The notes below the pieces were generated by a model that made no database searches, was not told where the DNA came from, and saw only the letters and a program-made list of their open reading frames with translations. From the NCBI GenBank assembly GCA_937958105.1, contig CALFXJ010000006.1, positions 186,001 through 250,000 on the forward strand: 64,000 nucleotides of DNA. Reading direction: 5' to 3'. The DNA is from an uncultured Cellvibrio sp. Lineage in GTDB: Bacteria; Pseudomonadota; Gammaproteobacteria; Pseudomonadales; Cellvibrionaceae. Made by a program: the position numbers and the translations under genes. Shown here piece by piece: positions 33,099-41,071 of the stretch (position 1 is the first letter of the stretch; each line of letters begins with the position of its first letter).

Positions 33099-34661
33099 TT
33101 GGATAACTACACCATTACCCTGTTGGCCACTGCTCTGGGCGGACTGCTTGCGGGGGTTTTACTCAGCGTCATGCTATTGCGCCGCCGGACCGACGAAGCG
33201 GTGCTCAGTCGCACGCGCGAACTGGAAGCAGAACTGGCTGCGCGGCAGAGCGCCTGGGATGTACGCGAATCAGCCCTGTCCCGGGAGCTGGATTATCTGC
33301 GCAGCCAGCAGGACGAGCTGAAAGCTGCGTTGCGCGATGGCGAACAGCTTCGCCATGAGCAGGTGCGGCAACTGGGCGAGGTTCAACAGGCGCTGGCTGC
33401 CGCCCGCGAGAAGCTCCAGCTGCTGGGTGATGTACAGCAGCAGCTGCGCGACAGCGAGAGCTCGGCGCATGCAGCACGCAATGAATTAACGGAACTCAAA
33501 ACCCGGCTTGAGCAGGAACGGAAAAATTTTGCTGAACAACTCAAACTGCTGCAGGACGCCAAGCTGGATCTGGGCAAAGAATTTGAAAATATTGCGAACA
33601 AAATCTTTGACCATAAGCAGCAGCAATTCTCCAATACCAGTAAAAGTCTGCTGGAAAACACGCTCGACCCCCTGCGTCTGCAGCTCAACGAATTCCGCCG
33701 TAAAGTTGAAGATGTCTACGAAAAGGAAACCGCTGATCGCAACCGCCTGGCGGGACAAGTGCTGGAACTGCAGAAGCAAACCCAGAAAATCGGCGAAGAT
33801 GCGATCAATCTTGCCCAAGCACTGAAGGGTAATTCCAAGATTCAGGGTAACTGGGGCGAGGTTGTACTGGAGCGACTGCTGGAGCAGTCGGGCCTTCAGA
33901 AAGGGCGGGAGTATGATACCCAGCTCAGTTTTACCAGTGAGGCCGGTGGTCGGCGCATGCCTGACGTCATCGTGCATCTGCCGGAAAACAAAGACATCAT
34001 CATCGATGCCAAGGTGTCGCTGGTGGATTATGAAAAATACTGCAATGCCGATGATGAGCTTGAGCGGCAGCGTTACCTTAATGCACACGTGGCTTCACTG
34101 CGTAATCATATCAAGCAGCTCAGCATCAAAGATTATGAAAAACTGGACGGCGTAAAGTCGCTGGACTTTGTGTTTATCTTTGTACCGGTAGAGGCGGCCT
34201 TTCTGCTCGCTCTGCAACACGAACCGGGGCTCTCCCACGAGGCCTATGACCGGCGGATTATCCTTGTCAGCCCGACCAATCTGCTGGCGATCCTGCGTAC
34301 CGTTGAAAATATCTGGCGTTACGAAAAGCAGAATCGCAACGCGGAGCGGATCGCCCGCGAAGCAGGGGCCTTGCATGACCAGTTCGTCCTGCTGCTGGAT
34401 TCTCTCGACAATATCGGCAACTACCTCGATAAAACACGTGAAGCCTACGATACCGCGCGCAAACGTCTGCAGACCGGGCGCGGCAATCTGGTTAAACGAG
34501 TGGATGATATCCGCCGTCTTGGCGCGAAGACTAAAAAGCGGATTGATCGTGAACTCGTTGAAGATGCACCACTGGAAGACGAGCAGTTATTAGAGGAGCT
34601 TCCAGAAGAACCCGTGGAAACCTCTGCAGACAATCACAGTGACGTCACAGAGAACAGCTGA
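33099..34661 (+). CDS. rmuC: DNA recombination protein RmuC
   Basis: A 520-residue protein with an N-terminal membrane helix (about residues 5-25), a long coiled coil (about 30-215), and the RmuC domain (about 220-470), which includes IIDAKVSLVDYEKYCNADD, LDFVFIFVPVEAAFLLAL and NLLAILRTVENIWRYEKQNRNA. RmuC limits DNA inversions at short inverted repeats; the domain belongs to the PD-(D/E)XK-like superfamily. The acidic C-terminal tail (EDEQLLEELPEEPVE) is common. The start is TTG at 33099, with AGGA at 33087-33090 (8-nt spacer). The DUF2489 gene follows 12 nt later. Confidence 0.93.
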   Translation: MDNYTITLLATALGGLLAGVLLSVMLLRRRTDEAVLSRTRELEAELAARQSAWDVRESALSRELDYLRSQQDELKAALRDGEQLRHEQVRQLGEVQQALAAAREKLQLLGDVQQQLRDSESSAHAARNELTELKTRLEQERKNFAEQLKLLQDAKLDLGKEFENIANKIFDHKQQQFSNTSKSLLENTLDPLRLQLNEFRRKVEDVYEKETADRNRLAGQVLELQKQTQKIGEDAINLAQALKGNSKIQGNWGEVVLERLLEQSGLQKGREYDTQLSFTSEAGGRRMPDVIVHLPENKDIIIDAKVSLVDYEKYCNADDELERQRYLNAHVASLRNHIKQLSIKDYEKLDGVKSLDFVFIFVPVEAAFLLALQHEPGLSHEAYDRRIILVSPTNLLAILRTVENIWRYEKQNRNAERIAREAGALHDQFVLLLDSLDNIGNYLDKTREAYDTARKRLQTGRGNLVKRVDDIRRLGAKTKKRIDRELVEDAPLEDEQLLEELPEEPVETSADNHSDVTENS

Positions 34662-34673
34662 TAGAGGTGAATT

Positions 34674-35135
34674 ATGAGTTTGGAGATGACCTTGTTGATC
34701 ATCGCGCTGGTGATCGTGTCCGTACTGGCCACTGTTGCTGGTGTGTTGCTGTATAAAGTTCACAAAAAAAATCAGGCCCAGCGCGCCCTGCTGGCGGAAA
34801 AAGAGCGGGCAGTGGCAGAACAGCGGGCCTATATCAATCGCAGTATTCAGATACTGGCTCAGGCTTCACAGACTGAAGACCTGACCTTGACCGAAGCAAG
34901 CATCCGTATCTCGGTCCTGCTCGACAGCCTCGGTGTGGGAGATGAGGTGCGCGAGGAATTCTCCGCGTTTTATCAGCTGCGCGAACTGACCGAGCATATC
35001 CCGATTCTGGAAGGCTGGAAAAAATTAAGCCGCAAAGAAAAGATGCAGTTTGACCGGCAGCGCCTGGAACACGAAGCCAGTTATCGCGACTTCGTGCTGG
35101 ATGCTGCTGCAAGGATTCAGGGGCGCGAGTTCTAA
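34674..35135 (+). CDS. DUF2489 membrane-anchored protein
   Basis: A 153-residue protein with one N-terminal membrane helix (about 5-27), a short charged coil, and a helical domain (TLTEASIRISVLLDSLG, REEFSAFYQLRELTEHIPIL). It fits DUF2489, a gammaproteobacterial family without known function. It sits 12 nt after rmuC with GAGGTG before its ATG, so the two are co-transcribed. Both are single-pass N-terminally anchored proteins with coils, which makes a physical partnership thinkable but unproven. Confidence 0.82.
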   Translation: MSLEMTLLIIALVIVSVLATVAGVLLYKVHKKNQAQRALLAEKERAVAEQRAYINRSIQILAQASQTEDLTLTEASIRISVLLDSLGVGDEVREEFSAFYQLRELTEHIPILEGWKKLSRKEKMQFDRQRLEHEASYRDFVLDAAARIQGREF

Positions 35136-35154
35136 CCCCTGATCATTCCACGAA

Positions 35155-36243
35155 TTATTTTTTCCGGAGGATGGCTCCACATTCAAGGTGGTGCGTGTAA
35201 GGAAACTGGTCAAACGCCGCAAAGCTGGTGATTGTGTGCGTTTGGGTGATGGTCTGCAGATTGTTGCGCAGAGTGTCGGGGTTGCAGGAAATATAAATAA
35301 TATTATCGAAGCCCTGGGTAATTGCTGTGGTCAGTGGGTCCATACCTGCACGGGGCGGGTCCACGAAGATGGTGCTGAACTCATAGCTGTCCAGGTCAAT
35401 GTCTCTCAAACGATAGAATGAGCGGACCTTGTTCAGCGCCTGCGAAAATTCTTCGCTCGACATCCGCGCCACTGCAACGTTGTTAACCTGGTTCAGCTTC
35501 ATGTTGTAATGCGCTGAGTTGACGGAAGTAGTGGCAACTTCAGTAGCGAGGACGCGCTGGAAATTCTGGGCCAGCGGCAGTGTGAAGTTACCATTGCCAC
35601 AGTAGAGTTCCACCAGGTCGCCACCAAAATTCCGGCTTTTCTCAACAGCCCAGGTCAGCATTTTCTCGCACACACGGGCATTCGGCTGGGTAAAGCTGGC
35701 TTCCACCTGCTGATAATGAAAGGGCTTGTCGCCTACCTGCAGTGTCTCAACCACAAAGTCCCGACCGATAACTTCTTTCTGTCCGCGGCTGCGGCCAACG
35801 ATGGCAATGTTTAATTCCTCATGCACCCGCTGTGCCGCGGCCAGCCAGTCCTCTTTCAGTTTTTTGTGATAAACCATGGTAACCAGTGCTTCACCACTGA
35901 GGGTTGTCAGAAACTCCACCTGAAACAGACGCTGGCGCAGAACAGGTTCGCGGTGGACAGCGTCACGCAACAGCGGCATCAGCTGATTGATTCTTTCTGA
36001 TCCAATCGGAAAGTCGGTAACCGGGTAAGGCTTGCGATACTCTCCCGGTTTAAACATGGCGTAACTGATCGTCTCACCCTCGTGCCATATCTTGAATTCT
36101 GCACGCATGCGGTAATGCTTCAGCGGGGAACGGAAAACCTCCACTGCAGGTAGAGTGAATTCGGCAAAATCCTGTTGCAGTCGATCAAGTTTTTCTACGA
36201 GCTGATGCTCGTAAGCTTCGGGAGAGAAAGAGTCAGTAGTCAT
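35155..36243 (-). CDS. trmA: tRNA (uracil-54-C5)-methyltransferase
   Basis: A 362-residue SAM enzyme that makes ribothymidine at position 54 of tRNAs. QVEASFTQPNARVCEKML, LVELYCGNGNFTLPLAQNF (SAM site), IFVDPPRAGMDPLT and IIYISCNPDTLRNNLQTI (catalytic Cys) are the TrmA/RlmD-family motifs. The absence of N-terminal Fe-S cysteines and of a TRAM domain, plus the length, favours TrmA over RlmD. It is convergent to DUF2489 with 19 nt between them. A dyad-symmetric sequence lies upstream. Confidence 0.95.
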   Translation of the reverse strand: MTTDSFSPEAYEHQLVEKLDRLQQDFAEFTLPAVEVFRSPLKHYRMRAEFKIWHEGETISYAMFKPGEYRKPYPVTDFPIGSERINQLMPLLRDAVHREPVLRQRLFQVEFLTTLSGEALVTMVYHKKLKEDWLAAAQRVHEELNIAIVGRSRGQKEVIGRDFVVETLQVGDKPFHYQQVEASFTQPNARVCEKMLTWAVEKSRNFGGDLVELYCGNGNFTLPLAQNFQRVLATEVATTSVNSAHYNMKLNQVNNVAVARMSSEEFSQALNKVRSFYRLRDIDLDSYEFSTIFVDPPRAGMDPLTTAITQGFDNIIYISCNPDTLRNNLQTITQTHTITSFAAFDQFPYTHHLECGAILRKK

Positions 36244-36270
36244 GCAGTTACTTCATAAAAAATTTTGGAA

Positions 36271-36294
36271 GACACACTGTCTTGACAATGTGTC
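36271..36294 (-). promoter_or_regulatory. 24-nt dyad upstream of trmA
   Basis: GACACA-c-TGTC-tt-GACA-a-TGTGTC is symmetric at all but one base pair. It lies 28 nt before the trmA start and 52 nt after the lipoprotein stop, both on the minus strand. It could be an operator or an mRNA hairpin; no T-run follows directly. Confidence 0.4.
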
Positions 36295-36345
36295 ACTGTA
36301 GCTCAACTTCAGCAGTACTGAGCTGAAGGCGGATCGCAGCGCGAG

Positions 36346-37095
36346 CTAACGCTGCTGTGTACATTTTCCCCATTCACAGGTAATCAGTGAGACCGGGACT
36401 TCATTGCAGTAAGACGCATAGGCCTCCTGCGGCCACTGATTGTGCAGCACAATAATCTGACCGCGTGGGCATTCTTTCTTAAACTCTTCCGCGAGAACAA
36501 AGTAAGAGCGGCCATTGCTTTGCTGAGGTTTCACATCGCCAGCCAGTGAGGGTACCGGTATGATGGTGGTAGTGCTACCGGTGTATTGCTGCTGCAGCGC
36601 CTGGAGATCGGCGAGCGCCTGTTCCCCCTGAACAAGGTCCAGCTCCTGTTGAACGATGCTCTGGAGGCGCCGCACACAGGTTTTTTGCTGATTGGTCGGT
36701 GTGCGCTGCTTGAGATTCAGTTCATTTATCGCGCGTTGCTGTGCGTCATAAGACAGCAGGACGGCGGCCAAGGCGATGTTCTGTCCACGATAGCTGACTG
36801 CCTGTGACCCCAGGTGGGTTGTGTAGTAGTGATCGGCGGCAATGATGGCTGGCCAGTTTTTATCAATCCAATCCTGCTGTGCCGTGATGGCTTCGAGTTC
36901 GGCATCGCCGCCCAGGGCAGTGCAGTGATTGAAGATGGTGTTGACGTATACCGCTTTGCTGAGGATGTCTGCTGAGAGCTGGGTGAGCTGGGCCGGATCT
37001 TCCGACGGCACGACAACCGGTTGTTGCGCACAGCCGGCAAATAAAGCAGTGGCCACGGACAGAAGTGAGAACAGGCGAATAAGTTTTTTCGTCAT
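36346..37095 (-). CDS. Predicted lipoprotein of unknown function
   Basis: A 249-residue protein with a lipoprotein signal (MTKKLIRLFSLLSVATALFAGC, written in the sequence as a helix ending in the lipobox FAGC). Gln at +2 predicts an outer-membrane location. The mature part is largely helical and polar, with a Gln-rich middle (QGEQALADLQALQQQYTG) and three Cys near the end or middle. I do not recognise a family. ATG 37095 is preferred over a TTG six bases upstream, with AGGA about 10 nt before it. It follows the histidine kinase gene by 16 nt on the same strand, so an operon, and perhaps a sensory accessory role, is possible. Confidence 0.7.
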   Translation of the reverse strand: MTKKLIRLFSLLSVATALFAGCAQQPVVVPSEDPAQLTQLSADILSKAVYVNTIFNHCTALGGDAELEAITAQQDWIDKNWPAIIAADHYYTTHLGSQAVSYRGQNIALAAVLLSYDAQQRAINELNLKQRTPTNQQKTCVRRLQSIVQQELDLVQGEQALADLQALQQQYTGSTTTIIPVPSLAGDVKPQQSNGRSYFVLAEEFKKECPRGQIIVLHNQWPQEAYASYCNEVPVSLITCEWGKCTQQR

Positions 37096-37111
37096 GAGCA
37101 ATAATCCTGCG

Positions 37112-38644
37112 TCAGTTTTTATTGGTGTTCAGGGGTAAACGGATAATAAAGCGCGTTCCCTTGCCCGGTGTAGAATCCACTTCAATCTTGCCTTTGTGAT
37201 GTTCGGTGATGATGAAATACGAAACCGACAGACCAAGCCCGGTCCCTTTGCCCACTTCTTTGGTGGTGTAAAACGGCTCAAATATGTGACTTTTAACATC
37301 CTCGGACATGCCGGGTCCATTGTCTTCCACTTCAATGGTGGCGTACTCCGCATCGGCGTAGGCGCGCAGGGTAATCATGGGTTTAAAGCTGGGTTCGGTA
37401 TTGTTTTCCAGATCACTGGCCAGCGCCTGCCGCGCATTGCGCAGCAGATTGAGGATGACCTGCTGGATTTCCGGAGCAGAGCCCATAACCCCCGGCAGAT
37501 CATCGCGGATTTCCTTAACGATTTTAGCCGGCTTGACCTTCAGCGCTTTGGGTTCGCCAATACTGATGCTCAATTCCACGCTGTGATCAATCACATTTTT
37601 CAAATCCATCAGGCTGGTATTGCGATTACTGACGTGGGAAAACTCCAGCATGTTGGTAACAATCTTGGCGGCCCGCTCGCCAGCTTCTTTAATATCATCA
37701 AGAAAATTGTAGATATTGCGCGCGCGCAGATATTCATTCACCTGCTCAACGCTGATGCCCATATTGCTCGCCACGTCGTGATTAGAGGCGAGTTCAGGGG
37801 AGGTGCGGCGGTAGATGTTCTGCACACTGTGCAGGATAGCGCCGATGGGGTTGTTAATCTCGTGGGCTATGCCGGCTGCCAGTTCACCGAGGGAGAGCAT
37901 CTTTTCATTCTGGATCATCATATGCTCCATCTTGACCCGCAGTGTCACGTCATCAATACGGATCACGGCGCCGATACCCTGCGCAGCGATTAAGGGATAG
38001 ATGGTCATGTCGGTATAGCGCGCTTCGCTGCCCTGACCCTGCTGCAGGGTTTCGTTCACCAAAGGTCTGCCGCTCTCAATGGTCTTCTTGATCGTCGCCA
38101 CACTGATCGGCAGGCTGGGATACACCTCGCTCAGATGGCGATGCAGTGCTTCATCGGCTGAGATACCCGTATTGAATGCGGCGGAGGCATTCCAATGTGT
38201 TACATAACCTTGATGAGTCACTCCGATCAGCACCGAGGGCATGGAGTTGATCATGCTGTGCAGATAATCCTGGGTTTCGCGCAGCAGCAATACCGTGGCT
38301 TCGTGACGGGCAATTTCATCCTGCAGCCGATTGTTGGTTTGATGAAGGCTTTCGGTTCGCTCTGCAATCTTCCGCTCCAGCTCCCGCTGGGATTCCCGTA
38401 ACGCATTGCGGGCGCGTTTGTTGTTGAGGCGGCTGCGCTGCAGACCAATGATCAACAGGCTTTGCAGCAGGAACATCAGGGTGATCACCAGCCACAGAAT
38501 GTTGCTGTAACCGCTATTCGAATTATCAGGTCCCGCCGAGGCGGGGAGTGCGGTGAAGGTCAACCCAATTACAACCAGGCAGGTCAGCCACGGGCAAGCC
38601 CGACGCATGAACGAAGAACCATAGATGTTGATTTGATTAGACAT
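37112..38644 (-). CDS. Membrane PAS-domain sensor histidine kinase (orphan)
   Basis: A 510-residue kinase. Two hydrophobic segments (about 15-37 and 46-68) flank a very short extracytoplasmic loop. A coiled stretch (about 70-125) leads to a PAS domain (about 126-235, YLHSMINSMPSVLIGVTHQG). The phosphoacceptor region reads GELAAGIAHEINNPIGAIL. The ATPase boxes are QQVILNLLRNARQAL (N), VEDNGPGMSEDV (G1) and GKGTGLGLSVSYFI (G2). The arrangement fits class-IV/NtrB-like kinases. No response regulator gene is adjacent; the next gene encodes a lipoprotein. Stimulus and target unknown. Confidence 0.92.
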   Translation of the reverse strand: MSNQINIYGSSFMRRACPWLTCLVVIGLTFTALPASAGPDNSNSGYSNILWLVITLMFLLQSLLIIGLQRSRLNNKRARNALRESQRELERKIAERTESLHQTNNRLQDEIARHEATVLLLRETQDYLHSMINSMPSVLIGVTHQGYVTHWNASAAFNTGISADEALHRHLSEVYPSLPISVATIKKTIESGRPLVNETLQQGQGSEARYTDMTIYPLIAAQGIGAVIRIDDVTLRVKMEHMMIQNEKMLSLGELAAGIAHEINNPIGAILHSVQNIYRRTSPELASNHDVASNMGISVEQVNEYLRARNIYNFLDDIKEAGERAAKIVTNMLEFSHVSNRNTSLMDLKNVIDHSVELSISIGEPKALKVKPAKIVKEIRDDLPGVMGSAPEIQQVILNLLRNARQALASDLENNTEPSFKPMITLRAYADAEYATIEVEDNGPGMSEDVKSHIFEPFYTTKEVGKGTGLGLSVSYFIITEHHKGKIEVDSTPGKGTRFIIRLPLNTNKN

Positions 38645-38816
38645 GGCACCACGCAGAAGAGAGCGGACAAGGTGTCATATTCTACCTACCAACGCCGGAT
38701 AAAACTAACGGCTACACGACAGGTCTGCGGGCGGGGCCAGTAAAGGCCTTTTGCAGCGGCCTGAATCCCGATAAACCGCGCAGAATAAAAAGGGGCAGGT
38801 GGATTGCATAAAATGT

Positions 38817-38844
38817 TTGACAAGGCATCCGAATTCGGTAGAAT
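38817..38844 (+). promoter_or_regulatory. Strong sigma-70 promoter of the tRNA operon
   Basis: Perfect -35 TTGACA (38817-38822), 16-nt spacer, -10 TAGAAT (38839-38844; 5/6 match), then a GC-rich discriminator (GCGCACC). The GC-rich discriminator is typical of stable-RNA promoters under stringent control. Confidence 0.85.
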
Positions 38845-38860
38845 GCGCACCTCTCAACGG

Positions 38861-38936
38861 GGGCGGTTAGCTCAGTTGGTAGAGCAATGCCCTTACAAGG
38901 CATGGGTCACAAGTTCGAGTCTTGTACCGCCCACCA
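38861..38936 (+). tRNA. tRNA-Val (anticodon TAC)
   Basis: A 76-nt gene with encoded CCA. The acceptor arms GGGCGGT/ACCGCCC pair fully. The anticodon stem ATGCC/GGCAT holds the loop CTTACAA, with TAC at 38894-38896. The T-arm is ACAAG-TTCGAGT-CTTGT. Confidence 0.97.
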
Positions 38937-38988
38937 CTTCGTACCTGAACAACGAAGTTGGTTTGAGAGTTTATATTGAAGTTTCTGC

Positions 38989-39065
38989 GGACCGGTAGTT
39001 CAGTCGGTTAGAATGCCGGCCTGTCACGCCGGAGGTCGCGGGTTCGAGTCCCGTCCGGTCCGCCA
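38989..39065 (+). tRNA. tRNA-Asp (anticodon GTC)
   Basis: A 77-nt gene with encoded CCA, 52 nt after tRNA-Val. The acceptor arms GGACCGG/CCGGTCC pair. The anticodon stem CCGGC/GCCGG holds the loop CTGTCAC. The T-loop is TTCGAGT. Co-transcribed with tRNA-Val. Confidence 0.97.
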
Positions 39066-39072
39066 CATTCTT

Positions 39073-39104
39073 AAAAGCCCCGCACTCGCGGGGCTTTTTA
39101 TTTT
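39073..39104 (+). terminator. Rho-independent terminator of the tRNA operon
   Basis: An 11-bp stem AAAAGCCCCGC/GCGGGGCTTTT with loop ACTC, followed by TATTTT. Starts 8 nt after tRNA-Asp. Confidence 0.93.
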
Positions 39105-39300
39105 CTCCCTCCTGAGTTTTCCTGTCCTCTATCAAATCCTGGCAGTTAAATGTTCGCCACGACACAAAAGTGTCATCAAGAGCCGTTAATCTGGCCTTGA
39201 TGGAGTAGATTTCTGGAAAGGAATCCTTTAGCTTCGGAGCTGTCACATAAGCACTGGCTGCAAGAAGCGCACCCAGCAACTAAGAAAAAGGAGCATTACC

Positions 39301-39384
39301 ATGCAAGACTATATTGAAGATCTGCTTGATGTTATTTATGACGAAAGCGACGATGAGATAACAGAGGATTACTCTGATATCTAA
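39301..39384 (+). CDS. 27-residue highly acidic micro-protein (candidate)
   Basis: An ATG at 39301 with a near-perfect ribosome site, AAGGAG (39288-39293), 7 nt upstream; stop TAA at 39382. The peptide starts MQDYIEDLLDVIYDE and ends DEITEDYSDI. Twelve of 27 residues are Asp or Glu and none is Lys, Arg or His, so the net charge is about -12. It has no signal or membrane segment. It lies 197 nt after the tRNA terminator and 279 nt before the coiled-coil gene. A 13-nt palindrome (39217-39229) and a small hairpin (39161-39174) precede it. No family recognised. The ribosome site is the main evidence that it is translated. Confidence 0.5.
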   Translation: MQDYIEDLLDVIYDESDDEITEDYSDI

Positions 39385-39663
39385 TGCGAGTGAAGCAGCC
39401 AGGTGCTGCGCGCTCGCCCCGTTCCTGCCCCGGTTTTACCTGCATATCTCTGTTTTCCCACCTGTTTATCTGTAAGCGAAGCGAGCAAACTGCCGAGCAG
39501 GTCACAGCGGGATCTCGACCCGCACACCATAATTCCGTTGGGTAAGTCGCAAATTTTGTTGAATATGGCTCCGCAAGACGCTTCCAGCCACGTGAATTTG
39601 ATAACTGACTTATACTGACACTTATTCAAAGCTCTTCCCCACAGCGCAGGCTGGACCGACTTT

Positions 39664-41034
39664 ATGCAAACCCACTCCTCAGAACAGTTGGAAGCTGTAT
39701 TTCTGTTCGACGGCGATCATATAGCGCGCGAGATGCTGTATTCGGAATTCGAAGCCATCCTGGATGGTTTCATTCCGGTGCCGGATTATGCGGGCAGTCT
39801 GGCCAAAGCTGTATACCTTCGCATCAATTCCCGACTCTGTATTACGGCGGCAGTGTTCTTCGTGCTGGAGTTCGATGGCAAAGGGATGATTGACCGTCGC
39901 TGGAACGTGCCGCTGCAACAGCTGGCCGAAGCGGCTGCCCGTGGTCCCGACCTGGGAGCAGGACCTGTTCGGCTGGCCTGTTTCAGCCAGTGTCCCATCG
40001 AATGGCAACGCAAAAATCTGTGGGACCCGCAGATGCAGCCGGGCTGCAACAGCTTTGTCCTGATGCGTAAGGCAGTCAAACGCAATCGTCTGGGGTTGAT
40101 CTTCAAGACGGCGGAAGCCGACAAAGCGGCGGCGCTGGAGGCTGAGCAACGTGCGCAGAAACAGCGGCGCGAGCAGAAGATTCAGGAGCGGATTCAGCAG
40201 AAACTCCATCAGCATTATTCACAGGAACTGCGCGATCGGCTGGCCCATGTTATCAAGGAGCAGCGCCTGCGGATCGCCACCCTCGAAAACCAGCAGAAGC
40301 TCAGGATTCAGAGTATTCAGCAGGAACACCAGAAACGTCTGCAGTCCTATCAGCAGGAGTTACTGGAGCTGCAAAAAACCAATCAGGAGCTGGAGGAGCG
40401 CAATCGCCTCCTGAAAGAAGACCTGGAGGTGCAGCTGCAGAAAATCGAAGGGGTGCGTGAATACTTCAGCCATAAGCTGAAAGCGGCACAGCGGGATGAG
40501 ACCAGTCAGATTCAGGCATTGCAGGAAAGCTTCGCCATCGAGATGGAAACCCGCCTCAAGAACCACACGGCCGAGCTGCAGGAAAAGCTGGATATGCGCG
40601 AGGTGGAGCTGTTCTATCGGCACGAACAGGAAAAGAATCTTCGCGACGAGATAGCACATCTGCGCCGCGAGAATCAGGCGCTGCTGAGCAACGGCAGCGA
40701 CCAGCTGCTGGCGCGGCTTGCCCGGGCCGGTATCAACTTTGTGGCTTTTCATCCGGGGGCGGGCAATATTGCCATACCACTGGATGACGTCAGTTCATAC
40801 CTGGATAATCCCCAGGCTTATGTGGCGGCCAAGTGCGGTGTGACGGAAAGCGTCTATACTGCCTGGCTCAGCCACTACCAGACTCCCCGGTGTACCGGCC
40901 TTGATCATCGCGGAGACGTCTGCAACCAGCCTCTCACCCGGGTGGCATCACCCTCAGAATTTCATGAAGGGGAGAGCGATCGCTGCGGTCAGCATCAGGC
41001 ACTGCCCCATCAACTGGTTGCTGAACGGCGCTGA
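39664..41034 (+). CDS. Long coiled-coil protein with Cys/His C-terminal motif
   Basis: A 456-residue protein. An N-terminal globular domain (about 1-150, beginning QLEAVFLFDGDHIAREMLYS) precedes a continuous Gln/Glu/Arg-rich coiled coil (about 155-345). A C-terminal domain (about 350-456) begins LLARLARAGINFVAFHPGAGNIAIPL and ends with C410-x9-C420-x20-C441-x2-H444, a candidate zinc site (RCTGLDHRGDVCNQPL, then SDRCGQHQ). No membrane helix or signal peptide. Similar Pseudomonas proteins are sometimes labelled chromosome-partitioning or DNA-repair ATPases, but I see no Walker motif, so those labels should not be copied. Function unknown. Confidence 0.75.
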   Translation: MQTHSSEQLEAVFLFDGDHIAREMLYSEFEAILDGFIPVPDYAGSLAKAVYLRINSRLCITAAVFFVLEFDGKGMIDRRWNVPLQQLAEAAARGPDLGAGPVRLACFSQCPIEWQRKNLWDPQMQPGCNSFVLMRKAVKRNRLGLIFKTAEADKAAALEAEQRAQKQRREQKIQERIQQKLHQHYSQELRDRLAHVIKEQRLRIATLENQQKLRIQSIQQEHQKRLQSYQQELLELQKTNQELEERNRLLKEDLEVQLQKIEGVREYFSHKLKAAQRDETSQIQALQESFAIEMETRLKNHTAELQEKLDMREVELFYRHEQEKNLRDEIAHLRRENQALLSNGSDQLLARLARAGINFVAFHPGAGNIAIPLDDVSSYLDNPQAYVAAKCGVTESVYTAWLSHYQTPRCTGLDHRGDVCNQPLTRVASPSEFHEGESDRCGQHQALPHQLVAERR

Positions 41035-41071
41035 GTAACCGGACCCTCTCACAGAAGACTTGATGTAAAAA

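Noticed and set aside
38861..39065. tRNA pair as an integration site for a mobile element
   Set aside because: No integrase gene and no direct repeat of the tRNA 3' end were found downstream.
38971..39279. Minus-strand ORF of 102 codons across tRNA-Asp
   Set aside because: It is read through the antisense of the tRNA gene (it contains the RTGLEPATSGVTGR type of peptide that tRNA-derived false ORFs give) and has no ribosome site.
39381..39629. 82-codon minus-strand ORF (and a 71-codon plus-strand ORF at 39403-39618) between the micro-ORF and the coiled-coil gene
   Set aside because: Both overlap each other almost completely, lack ribosome sites and resemble no family; one might be real, but neither can be supported.
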